The position numbers were made by a program, and so were the translations under genes. The notes under the pieces are model-generated. The model saw only the letters and a list, made by a program, of their open reading frames with translations. It had not been told where the DNA came from and ran no database searches. Below, piece by piece: positions 14,093 through 22,213 of a stretch of DNA of 64,000 bases. The stretch lies in contig CAMAUZ010000023.1 of NCBI GenBank assembly GCA_945861535.1, positions 26,427-90,426 on the forward strand, given 5' to 3'. Source of the DNA: Akkermansia muciniphila (GTDB lineage Bacteria > Verrucomicrobiota > Verrucomicrobiia > Limisphaerales > BJHT01). The stretch's first letter is position 1. The number at the start of each line of letters is the position of its first letter.

Positions 14093-17000
14093 TCATTCCT
14101 CCGTCCAATAGAGCCGGTAATCGCCGTAAAAGGTGCCCTCCATCTTCGGGCCGGAGCTCGACCAACTCTGGTCACCGCGCCACATGCCCGGAGCGGGAAC
14201 CCAGTCGGTCTGGCGGTGATTGAGGAAGTATTTTCCTTCCTCCTTCCACAGCTCGATCATGTGGCGGCACTCGCCGGCGGTGCGAAAAATCTCCTCCGGG
14301 AGCGCGCCGGGCCGGATGGTGGGCAGGATGTCCTGGGGGACGATGCCGCCCAGCTCGGCCACCATTTTGCGGGCGAGTTCGAGGCACTCATCGGAGAAAG
14401 GCTCGATGGTCACGAGCACGTGGCCTTTCTCGTTTTTTGCGATCTTCGTGTGCCGCCGCTCCAGCGCGTGCGCTTCGCCCGCATATTTCTGCATCACCTT
14501 GTTTGCCTCCTCGGCCTGCCGCTGAGGCAGCTTCAACTTGCGAATGGTATCCGCGGTCAGTTGCGGGCCATTCGGCCCCTTTTCAAACGGGCGCGGCTGA
14601 TGCCAGGTGACGGCCGTGCCCCGCGGAAGGTGGGTGAGATCGGTGATGAATTTCTCCAGCGTGCTGACGATTTCTTCCGCGGACGCCTTGTCGATTTTGT
14701 ATTTCAGCTCGCGAACCGGATCGATCACTGGGGCCAGTAAAGTCGAATAGGTCATGCCCCCCGTGTTGAATTCCTTCACCATCTGCGCGGCGCGCTCGCG
14801 GCCCTCGGGCGTGGACGCAGCGGCGACGAGCGCGGCGTGGGCTTCGGTCACCGAGCGATGGCCTCTCAAGTCAACGGCGAGCTGCTTGCCGAGCGCAAAC
14901 TGCGCAAGCTTCGCCGTGACGTATTCCCGGTCGGTCACGTTGCCGCCCAGTCCCGGACCATCGCCGAGTTCACCCGCGCGGGCCGGATTGAACCGCGCGC
15001 GGATGAGCACCGCCGAGTTTGGCCAGCCTTTGAGCAGTTCCGCCTCGCTCCAGCCGGGCACAAACTCGCTGAGGCTCGTGAGTCGGTAGCCGACCATGGC
15101 GAGGATCGTGACGGTTTCGCCCGGACGCGGATGCCAGCCGCCTTTCGGCGGATAATCCCACGTCGAGTTGATCGAACCGAGCTCCTTGAAGATGTTCGGC
15201 CGCCACGCGCCGCTGGTTTCGCCGGTGCCATTCGGACCGCCGCAGCGCATGTTCCAGTCGTAGCGCACCTTGCCCTTGCTCTCCACGCTGGCGACATCGC
15301 CGTTCATCGTCGTCAGCCGCAGCGCCGCCTCCAGCGGTGCGCCGACTTTCGGCCGCGCGAGGAAGTCGAAGCGATCGACGATCTCCAGCTTCCCGTCGCG
15401 CCAGACTTCGAGCCAGACGTTCAGCGTGTGATCGGCGGGGCCGGAAAACTGGAACGCGTAATCCTGCCGGCCCGGTGTCAGCGTTGTGGGAAGCTGCGAA
15501 CGGTCCTGCTGGATGGCGAAGCGCAGATCCTGCGCGGGTGCCAACGGCGCCGCCGCCGGTTTTTTCGACGCCTCGCCCGTTTTCGGCGCAGCCGGGGTTT
15601 TCGCCGGGATGGACTCCAGCTTTTTCAGGAGGTCATCCGGCTTCCCGTCCGCGGCGAAGGTGATGCCGGCGTCCTTCAGCATCTGCTCCGCTTTTGCGCG
15701 CTCGGCGGCGCTATTTTTGATCCGAGACGCGATCTGCTCGCGGAGGTTCCGGGCGTCGGTGAAGGGGCCGAGGACCGCGCCGAAGGATTCGCCGAGCCGG
15801 AGCAGCGTAGGCGAGGGTTCCTCGTTGTCGTTCCAAGCGTTGAAACTGGTAATCGTTCCCTCCCACTTGCGTGATTCCGGCACCGCCTCGACGCGGGCTC
15901 GCAGGATCATGGCGGCCTCCCAGCGCCCGGCCCGCAGACGGTCCTCGGTGACCGGGTTTCCGTCGATGGACTCCTTCCCCCCGACGATTTCCAACAGGTT
16001 CACAGTCTCGCCGACTTTCGGCGTCCATCTTTTGACTCGGTCCAGGTCAACGGACGTGGCCAGACCCTCGAAGAAATTCGGCCGCCACCGGCCGCTGGTC
16101 GAATTCCCCGTGCCATTGTCGAAGAGCCAGTCGATCCGCACCTGTCCCTTGGTCGCGGGTCCGGCGATGTTCCCATCGTTGAAGATGACCTGCAGGGATC
16201 GCTCCAAACGATCTCCGCGCCTGGCGACATAGGCGGTGTTGCAATCCCGGTCGATGGTGCGTTCGCCACCCTTCCACCACTCGATCCACACGTAGAGGCG
16301 GTGATTCGCCGGCGCGGAAAACGTATAGGCGTAGTCCGTGCGGCCCGCCGTGCGCGTCGCGGGGATGCGCGAACGATCCTCGCGAAATTCCGGGCCGGAG
16401 CTGAAGAGCTTCGTGAATTTCGAAGCCACGCTCCGATCGCCGGTCGGCTGCAAGACTTTCTCCGGGTGCATCACGGTGCGGATGGTGCAGACGATGAGCA
16501 ACAGACCACCCCACACGCCGACTTGCTTCCACCAATTGCGCCACCACGCCGGATCGCGCGGCACCTTGCCCTGATCCTCGCGACTGATGCGCCACAGCGC
16601 GCCGAGGGCGATGCCCGACACGACCACGGCGAAGAACGACCACGAGAAGAAGTTCAAGTTCGTGCTGAAACCCGACGGCCCGCTCTCGCTGACGTAGAGC
16701 GGATCGAGCGCGCCGACGGTGATGAGCTTCGTCGGCCCCGCGCCGGCCGCCGCCGTCTTCGCCTGGAAGCTAAGGCCGAAAGCGAACCCGAAGAGGGACA
16801 GCAGCACGAGGCAGGCGGCGAGCAGAGTTCGCGGCCCTGGGGCGGTGGCGGCCGCTGCGGATTTGCCCGCAGGCTCCACGGCTTTCCCGCGCCGCACCGC
16901 CCAGCGCAGCGACAGGAGCAGCAGCCCCAGCGGAATGCCGAGCAGTCCTGCGCTCATGGTGATGAGATGCACCGGCTGGTTTTCCTCCGGGACCAGGAAG

Positions 17001-18904
17001 GTTACCGCCAGCATCACGACCAGCCAGACGCCGGTGAAAATCAGCATCGGAATGCCGACCTGCCGCGCGTAGCCGGGCTGCGGCGTCATGAAGAAGCCGA
17101 GGAAATTGTTCAGGTGGTTGAGCGGGGCCGGCGGCGCGGATGGCGGCGGCACGGTCGGCGACGCGGGCGCGGGTGAGTCAGACGGTTTTTTGGGAAACAA
17201 CGCCTGCACCTCCGGCCGGCTCAGGCGGACCAGTGCCCAGATGCCGACGGGAATGCTGACGAAGTTCAGTGACAGCAGGGAACCAATCGCCGCGGCCCGG
17301 CTGCCGGCGAGGCTCTCGTGATGCAGCATCTGCAACGCACCGCGGAAAATCAGAAACGTGAGCGCCGCGAAAAACAGAAATCCCGCCTGCACGAGCGAGC
17401 AGATGACTGGATGCTGCTTCCACGAGGATTCGGGGAACCACATGAGCCAGAAGCCAATCACCATCACGGCATTGATCGCGCCGACGACAAACAGTCCGAT
17501 GGCACAGCGCCGCACCTCGCTTCGCACATCCGGCACGCCGCGCCGCCGTGTGCTGAAGAGCGCCGCGCCAGCCACCAAGGCGCAGAGACCGGCCAGCGCG
17601 GACCCGGTTGCAAAGTCGGGTTTGATGCCTCGGAGGGCGAGGCCCGAGCTGTCGTAACCTCTGTCCGTGACGACCAGCCAGGGCTGGACGGCACCCATCC
17701 GCAGCTCGCTCTGAATGGGATGGGGTTTGTCGTGATAAGTGACCTTTTCGAACCAACAGAAAACCACCGCCCCGGCGATCACGACCATCCACAGCAGCAG
17801 GCGGAGAAAGGTGCGCAGCGGTGTCTCGACATTGGCCGCCCCGGGCTGGCTTTCGATGGTTGGTACGGCGCAGTCGCCCTCTTTCTTGGTGCTTGGGAAG
17901 GGCGGAACCGGTGAGGCAGCAGGTGGTGTCGCGGGCGCTTTCGCACCGGGCGTGCTCGTCACATTTTCCACCGCCGTCTTCACCTCGCTCACCTGTTGGT
18001 AGCGACGGGCGACGTCACGCTCCAGCGAGCGCAGGACGATCTCGTCCAGCCGCACGTCGATCTGGACTTTTTCCGACGGCGTGGCGAAGCGGCCCAGCGG
18101 CAGTTCGCCGGTGAGCATTTCGTAGAAGACCACGCCGAGGGAATAGATGTCCGCGCGGTGATCGACGGACTTGGCGTTCTCGAGCTGCTCGGGGGCCATG
18201 TAGCGCGGCGTGCCCATGCCCACGCCGGTCACGGTGATCGAGGGGTCGTCCGGCTCCGCGCCGAGGAGCTTGGCCAGGCCGAAGTCGGCGATTTTCACGC
18301 GGCCTTTTTTGTCGAGCAGGATGTTCTCCGGCTTGATGTCGCGGTGCATGATGCCCTCGTCGTGCGCGAACTGCAGCGCGTCGCAGAGCTTGGGAACGAT
18401 GGCCAGCGCCTGCGCCGCCGTGAGCCGGCCCGCGCGCATCGCCTGCCGCAGGTTCGCGCCATCGACAAACTCCATCACGAAATAGAACCAGTCGCCGGCC
18501 TGCCCGAAATCGTACACCGCCACGATGTTCGGATGATTGAGCTTCGCCAGCGCGCGGGCCTCGCGGCTGAAGCGCTCGGCGAATTTGGGATCATCGGCCA
18601 CCTCCGGCAGCATCACCTTGAGCGCGACGATGCGGTCGAGCTGCGGCTGGCGGACCTCATACACCGCGCCCATGCCGCCGACCCCGATGAGCTTGCGGAC
18701 CTCGAACTGCGGAAACCGCGCGGCCACCGCGGCGAGCGCGGGCGCGGTGGGCGGGGCCGTCTTGGCGCGGCGCGGCGGCTCAGTGGGCGCGGAGGCGGAG
18801 TCACGCAGCGCGCCCTGCTGGAGCAGGCAGCGCGGGCACAGGCCGACGGGGGCATCAGCCGGCAGCGGGGCCTGGCATTCGGGACAGAGACGAGTCGTTT
18901 CCAT
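14093..18904 (-). CDS. Receptor-type PknB Ser/Thr kinase with zinc ribbon and duplicated exported domain
   Basis: 1603 residues. An N-terminal zinc ribbon (C7-x2-C10 ... C23-x2-C26) precedes a complete Hanks kinase (about 66-330): Gly loop GVGGMG, Lys96, HRD 187-189 with Asn194, DFG 207-209, and APE in APEQ. Several membrane helices follow (about 365-720), then a large extracytoplasmic region. That region contains two copies of a ~135-residue beta-rich domain (about 841-971 and 1133-1273). Both start R-S-x-(I/L)-P-x-T-x2-(A/P)-G-R-x-D-Y-A and contain VW(I/L)E-W, GKVR-DW and P(K/R)-GETV. The last ~300 residues carry a separate exported domain. It is likely an envelope sensor kinase. It heads the chain of small lipoprotein and membrane-protein genes, which are possible ligands or partners. 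Confidence 0.93.
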   Translation of the reverse strand: METTRLCPECQAPLPADAPVGLCPRCLLQQGALRDSASAPTEPPRRAKTAPPTAPALAAVAARFPQFEVRKLIGVGGMGAVYEVRQPQLDRIVALKVMLPEVADDPKFAERFSREARALAKLNHPNIVAVYDFGQAGDWFYFVMEFVDGANLRQAMRAGRLTAAQALAIVPKLCDALQFAHDEGIMHRDIKPENILLDKKGRVKIADFGLAKLLGAEPDDPSITVTGVGMGTPRYMAPEQLENAKSVDHRADIYSLGVVFYEMLTGELPLGRFATPSEKVQIDVRLDEIVLRSLERDVARRYQQVSEVKTAVENVTSTPGAKAPATPPAASPVPPFPSTKKEGDCAVPTIESQPGAANVETPLRTFLRLLLWMVVIAGAVVFCWFEKVTYHDKPHPIQSELRMGAVQPWLVVTDRGYDSSGLALRGIKPDFATGSALAGLCALVAGAALFSTRRRGVPDVRSEVRRCAIGLFVVGAINAVMVIGFWLMWFPESSWKQHPVICSLVQAGFLFFAALTFLIFRGALQMLHHESLAGSRAAAIGSLLSLNFVSIPVGIWALVRLSRPEVQALFPKKPSDSPAPASPTVPPPSAPPAPLNHLNNFLGFFMTPQPGYARQVGIPMLIFTGVWLVVMLAVTFLVPEENQPVHLITMSAGLLGIPLGLLLLSLRWAVRRGKAVEPAGKSAAAATAPGPRTLLAACLVLLSLFGFAFGLSFQAKTAAAGAGPTKLITVGALDPLYVSESGPSGFSTNLNFFSWSFFAVVVSGIALGALWRISREDQGKVPRDPAWWRNWWKQVGVWGGLLLIVCTIRTVMHPEKVLQPTGDRSVASKFTKLFSSGPEFREDRSRIPATRTAGRTDYAYTFSAPANHRLYVWIEWWKGGERTIDRDCNTAYVARRGDRLERSLQVIFNDGNIAGPATKGQVRIDWLFDNGTGNSTSGRWRPNFFEGLATSVDLDRVKRWTPKVGETVNLLEIVGGKESIDGNPVTEDRLRAGRWEAAMILRARVEAVPESRKWEGTITSFNAWNDNEEPSPTLLRLGESFGAVLGPFTDARNLREQIASRIKNSAAERAKAEQMLKDAGITFAADGKPDDLLKKLESIPAKTPAAPKTGEASKKPAAAPLAPAQDLRFAIQQDRSQLPTTLTPGRQDYAFQFSGPADHTLNVWLEVWRDGKLEIVDRFDFLARPKVGAPLEAALRLTTMNGDVASVESKGKVRYDWNMRCGGPNGTGETSGAWRPNIFKELGSINSTWDYPPKGGWHPRPGETVTILAMVGYRLTSLSEFVPGWSEAELLKGWPNSAVLIRARFNPARAGELGDGPGLGGNVTDREYVTAKLAQFALGKQLAVDLRGHRSVTEAHAALVAAASTPEGRERAAQMVKEFNTGGMTYSTLLAPVIDPVRELKYKIDKASAEEIVSTLEKFITDLTHLPRGTAVTWHQPRPFEKGPNGPQLTADTIRKLKLPQRQAEEANKVMQKYAGEAHALERRHTKIAKNEKGHVLVTIEPFSDECLELARKMVAELGGIVPQDILPTIRPGALPEEIFRTAGECRHMIELWKEEGKYFLNHRQTDWVPAPGMWRGDQSWSSSGPKMEGTFYGDYRLYWTEE

Positions 18905-19455
18905 AACAGTGTTTTTCGTTTCACCCGCTACAGAAGAATTTTTCGGGAAAGGTTACGGAAAATCTTTCGACTCACGTTCGGATCAATGGGATGGCGGAGG
19001 ATGGGCCTGGGGCGTCCGGTCGGCAATCAAATCGACAGGGCAGGGAGCACCGCGTTGGGAATCCCGATTGATGGCCGGGATTCTGGTCTCATACGCGTTC
19101 TCCGCCGTGTCTGGGCCGGTCGGTGGCGGGCCGCACGCATCGGCCGACCCGCCGAAGATTTCCCGCAGCCGCCGGATGGACCACGCTCGTCGGTCGTTCG
19201 CCAACGGCTTCCAGCGGTCGCAGTTTGCCCCAAGCACACCATGGCGGAAACCTCGCTCTTCATTTTGCGCGCGCCTCGGCGCAGAGATTGTTGAGCCGGC
19301 GGGCGAAGGCGGGCGCGCAGGTTTTTTGGTCCTGCCAATGCGAGCAATCGGGTTGTCGCCGACGCGGTTCGCCACCTCGATCTGCGCGTGCTGCTGGTCG
19401 CCCCGGTGGCGCAACGAAGGGTGGATTTCGCGCGCCTGGCTGGTATAAAGCCGCC
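18905..19455. other. Gene-free upstream region of the kinase
   Basis: About 550 bases. ORFs exist in several frames on both strands, but none has a recognisable motif, a ribosome site or neighbour coupling. The kinase-proximal 80 bases are AT-richer (TTTTTCGG, TTACGGAAAATC) and probably hold the kinase promoter; I cannot assign -35/-10 boxes with confidence. Confidence 0.4.
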
Positions 19456-19641
19456 ATGCAAAAAGCACCGGCTCCCAAATTGCGGCAGCGTTCTGAAAAC
19501 GCCATCTTGGACCAGGCGATCCAGCAGCTCCTCAGCGCCACGAAAGCGGCGGCCAAAAAGCAGGGCGAGCCGGTGGATCACGCGCAGTTGCGCAAAGAGG
19601 GCTACAGCGAGCGCTTCATCGACAAGGTGGAGAACGCCTGA
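19456..19641 (+). CDS. 61-residue basic helical protein, unknown
   Basis: The ATG at 19456 gives MQKAPAPKLRQRSENAILDQAI, a short Lys/Arg-rich N-terminus followed by amphipathic helices (LLSATKAAAKKQG; YSERFIDKVENA). The track ORF starts 333 bases earlier through sequence unlike a protein. The compact charged composition is compatible with a regulator or antitoxin-like peptide, but no domain is recognised. It faces the 66-residue gene on the opposite strand, with only four bases between stops. Confidence 0.5.
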   Translation: MQKAPAPKLRQRSENAILDQAIQQLLSATKAAAKKQGEPVDHAQLRKEGYSERFIDKVENA

Positions 19642-19645
19642 CGGG

Positions 19646-19846
19646 TCAGTCGTTGCGGCGCAATCGCATGAACTCGCTCACCTTGATCTCCAGCAGCGGG
19701 GCGGCTCGCCGGGCGAGCGTGAGGGCTTCGGCGTAGGTCAGATTTGCCGCCAACACGCGGACGATTTGGGTCGTGGTCAGACCCTTGGATTTCGCCAGTT
19801 GAATCGCGGCGGCGAGGTCGGTGTAGCGGAGGAAGCTCTCACTCAT
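19646..19846 (-). CDS. 66-residue protein, unknown
   Basis: The internal ATG at 19846 gives MSESFLRYTDLAAAIQLAKSKGLTTTQIVRVLAANLTYAEALTLARRAAPLLEIKVSEFMRLRRND (motifs: LAxAIQLAKSKGL, LARRAAPLLEI). The central IQLAKSKGLTTTQIVRVLA looks like a short helix-turn-helix. It converges with the 61-residue gene. The role is unknown; a DNA-binding antitoxin-like protein is possible. Confidence 0.5.
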   Translation of the reverse strand: MSESFLRYTDLAAAIQLAKSKGLTTTQIVRVLAANLTYAEALTLARRAAPLLEIKVSEFMRLRRND

Positions 19847-20026
19847 GGCGTGAAGAATATCCGCAGTTGTTGGCGGCGGGCTGGTGGAGAGCCGGGGTTG
19901 GCAGGCAGTCCGGGGTGCCAAAGCCCGTGGTCTCCGCCTCGACTTCGGCGGTCTTCGCCTTCCCCTCAGTGCTTCGTTCAAAGGACCAAGGGCGGACCAG
20001 TTGGGGCGGCGTCCAGAGCATAAAAA

Positions 20027-20198
20027 TCAGGCGGTAAAGTTTTCTCCGTTCCGGTGGGCGTGGTCGGAGCGCGGCACGCCGAAAAGCTCGGTCAACCCGG
20101 TGAGAAAGAGCCGGGCATTGGCGCGCTCGCTGGCCGCGGCATTGGACCAACGGGCGATGAAACGGTCGGCGGGAGTTTGAGCTTCAGGCGTGGCCACG
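20027..20198 (-). pseudogene. N-terminal fragment of an MmeI/type IIL DNA methyltransferase-like gene
   Basis: From a possible GTG at 20198 the frame reads 56 codons. It includes FIARWSNAAASERANARLFLTGLTELFGVPR (core words FIARW, SERANARLFL, ELFGVPR), the characteristic start of class I SAM-dependent MmeI-like restriction-methyltransferases. The frame stops shortly after (NGENFTA-stop), where the full protein should continue for about 900 residues. No further methyltransferase motif (for example NPPY) was found downstream on this strand. It is best read as a decayed remnant, based on my recognition of the N-terminal motif. Confidence 0.5.
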
Positions 20199-20354
20199 GG
20201 CGGAGAGTGGCAAAGGGCGCGTCCGGCGGCAAGGCGCGCGGCATTCGGGACTGGGGCGACTGGGGAACGGCGGATGGGCGGGCCGCCCAATCCGGCACGC
20301 GGGCCGCGGGCGCTCCCCAGGTCACCAAGCTTTGCCCGGCTCCGGCGCTCGAGT

Positions 20355-20897
20355 TTATGCCTTGATCCGCCTGGGCATCGCCGGACAGAGAGCGGAGGCC
20401 TTCACTTCGGTGTCCCCGCCGCCTTTGAGGAAAAAATGCAGCGCCCCTTTCTGGTCGCAGAACCAGACTTCGTCCGCCCCGGCCTCAAAATAGAGGTCGC
20501 GCTTGTTCTCCAGTTCCTGCCGCGTGTTTTTCGGGGAAATGACCTCCACACAAATCTCGGGCGCGATGGTGAGGACGTCGCCTTTGAGACCGCGCTTGGT
20601 TCTGCCTTCGGAGATCCAGGCCAGGTCCACGCCCTTGACGCCATCGCTGGTGAGAATGGCGCACTCGGGCAGGGTGCGTCCCTGCGGCAGCAATTCGAGC
20701 AGGTGCGCAAAGATTTCCGCCTGGCGCGTGGAGTGGGAAAACCCGGGAGGTGGCATCATAATGATGTGTCCGTAGCGGTTGGTCTCGATGCGGTCCGGCA
20801 GCCGCTGCAGGGTCGCATCGGCGCACACTTCCGCCCAGCGCTCGAGATGAAACGCCTGGGCGTCCTCGATGTTCGGAAGCTCCAGCAGGGTGCTCAT
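20355..20897 (-). CDS. Uma2-family (DUF820) PD-(D/E)xK endonuclease-like protein
   Basis: 180 residues from the ATG giving MSTLLELPNIEDAQAF. It has the Uma2 layout: a helical lead, GHIIMMPPPGFSHSTRQAEIFAHLLELL, then the nuclease-like core with D in KGVDLAWIS and E in APEICVEVISPKN, followed by the C-terminal strand WFCDQKGALHFF. Uma2 genes are amplified in cyanobacteria, Planctomycetes and Verrucomicrobiota and often travel with repeats; their substrate is unknown. Here it lies between the methyltransferase fragment and a long repeat region, consistent with a mobile-gene hotspot. Confidence 0.88.
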   Translation of the reverse strand: MSTLLELPNIEDAQAFHLERWAEVCADATLQRLPDRIETNRYGHIIMMPPPGFSHSTRQAEIFAHLLELLPQGRTLPECAILTSDGVKGVDLAWISEGRTKRGLKGDVLTIAPEICVEVISPKNTRQELENKRDLYFEAGADEVWFCDQKGALHFFLKGGGDTEVKASALCPAMPRRIKA

Positions 20898-21845
20898 GAT
20901 GCGGGAGGATACGAGTTCGCGGTGCTCGGGCAAGCGGCGGTTTGCCAACCGGAACCGCGACCCCGCCAGTCTTTTGCAAAGCCGACTTCGCCCTCGTAGC
21001 CAAGGAGCGGATGCCGTCCGGCCGCGCTGAGTTCAAGCTGCCCGGCGAGCACCCTGGCGGCGACTTCGCTCGCCCGCCGCGGTTACCGCAACTGGTCGGC
21101 GAGTTACTCCCTGGGGAAAACGAAGTTCACCCCGCGCCCCGAAAACCTACCCGCGCCCGGCGCAGAGCTCGCGCCACCGCGATAAACTTGGAAACGGCAG
21201 TCGGGTTGAACCACGAAAGACACGAAAGACACGAAAAGCCGAAAAACATAGGGTGGAAGCGTGGTCGCTCGACATCCCAATAACTCACCCGCCAGATGAC
21301 TAACCCCGATTCCGCCAGCCCTTCTCCTTTCGTGCCTTTCGTGTCTTTCGTGGTTCCGACGGCATTTTCCAGGATAACCGCTGCCGCAGTCGAATCCGAT
21401 GCTGCCTTTACGCCCCCACCGAACCGGAAACCGCTCCGGCGGAATCCGTCCCGACCCGTCGCGGGATAAATCACATGAGGCAGGTCGCCGAGGGTTCAAG
21501 CGTCCGGCACCAACACCGGCCGCCAGATCGGCGGCGTGCTGTCGCGGCGGGCGAGCATTGGTTGGCGCAGATTCCGGAGCGGACGACCACTCGGGGCTGG
21601 GGAAACTTTGGCTTTTTGCGTGGCAGTTAAGCTCCGGGCACGCACCGGCAGGACGGGGTCTGGTTCACACGGATACTCACCCCGGGGCAACCGAGTGGTG
21701 CCCGTGCGCCACGCAGGCGCGGGGAGCTGTCGGCCGGCTGGAACAGCCCAAGCCGACGGCTCCCGTGTCCACCTGCGTTCCCGCGGCGAGTCACGATGGC
21801 GAGCGATCAGTAATCGCCCGCCCAAGGTCCGCCTCCGTCACGCCG
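20898..21845. other. Gene-poor interval with ACGAAAGAC repeat copy 2
   Basis: About 950 bases. The 110-base repeat shared with 12538-12650 starts at about 21187. It is followed by an inverted half (21327-21356), giving a large potential hairpin. The rest (20900-21180 and 21360-21840) is GC-rich with no credible ORF. Confidence 0.5.
21187..21356. repeat. Dispersed repeat with ACGAAAGAC units, copy 2, with inverted partner
   Basis: GAACCACGAAAGACACGAAA-type tandem units (21208-21236) face CTTTCGTG-type units (21327-21356) ending GTGTCTTTCGTGGTTC. The intervening ~90 bases match the copy at 12.6 kb. Confidence 0.75.
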
Positions 21846-21941
21846 TTACGACGTCTTGCGGGACGCGGCGGGCGCCGCCTTGGGCTTCTCTTTCTTCGGC
21901 TTCTTAACTTCTTTTTTGTGACTGTTGTTTCCTTTGGCCAT
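21846..21941 (-). CDS. 31-residue Lys-rich peptide
   Basis: Too short for the ORF track. ATG at 21939-21941 has GGAG seven bases upstream. The peptide begins MAKGNNSHKKEVKKPKKEK and is about one third Lys, with a short Ala/Pro-rich tail. I recognise a recurring type of short basic peptide (MAKG(N/S)NS-KKExKKPKK) in diverse bacteria, usually left unannotated. Nucleic-acid or ribosome binding would fit the charge but is not shown. It stands alone in repeat-rich DNA with its own ribosome site. Confidence 0.6.
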   Translation of the reverse strand: MAKGNNSHKKEVKKPKKEKPKAAPAASRKTS

Positions 21942-22085
21942 AATGATCTCCGGTTGAATGTTGGCCGCCAGACAACCCGGTCCGCCGCAGGTTTACAATA
22001 GCAGACGCGCAGGGATTCTCGTTCGCTGCCCGGCACAGTGCGCTGGGACTCGCAGTCACGGAGACCAAACGACGGCCGGATAGAT

Positions 22086-22173
22086 GGCAAAGGAATGGAG
22101 GCAAAGGAATGGAGGCAAAGGAATGAGGAACGGAATCTCCGTCCCCCCATTCCTTTGCCTCCATTCCTTTGCC
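22086..22173. repeat. Direct-within-inverted repeat, GGCAAAGGAATG type, 3+2 units
   Basis: Three GGCAAAGGAATG units (22086-22125) face two CATTCCTTTGCC units (22148-22173) with a 22-base spacer ending GTCCCC. Same family as 2371-2443; the unit number differs between arms. Confidence 0.85.
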
Positions 22174-22213
22174 GACCTCAGACGAATACCCCGGAAGGAG
22201 CCGGCTCCCAATT

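Noticed and set aside
21104-21499. 131-residue minus ORF over the ACGAAAGAC repeat
   Set aside because: Made of repeat translation (RLFVSFVSFVVQP, GELLGC); the same frame in the other repeat copy is not kept.
2371-22173. Possible CRISPR array from repeated units
   Set aside because: Units are adjacent or mirrored, with no 30-40 base unique spacers, and no cas gene is present.
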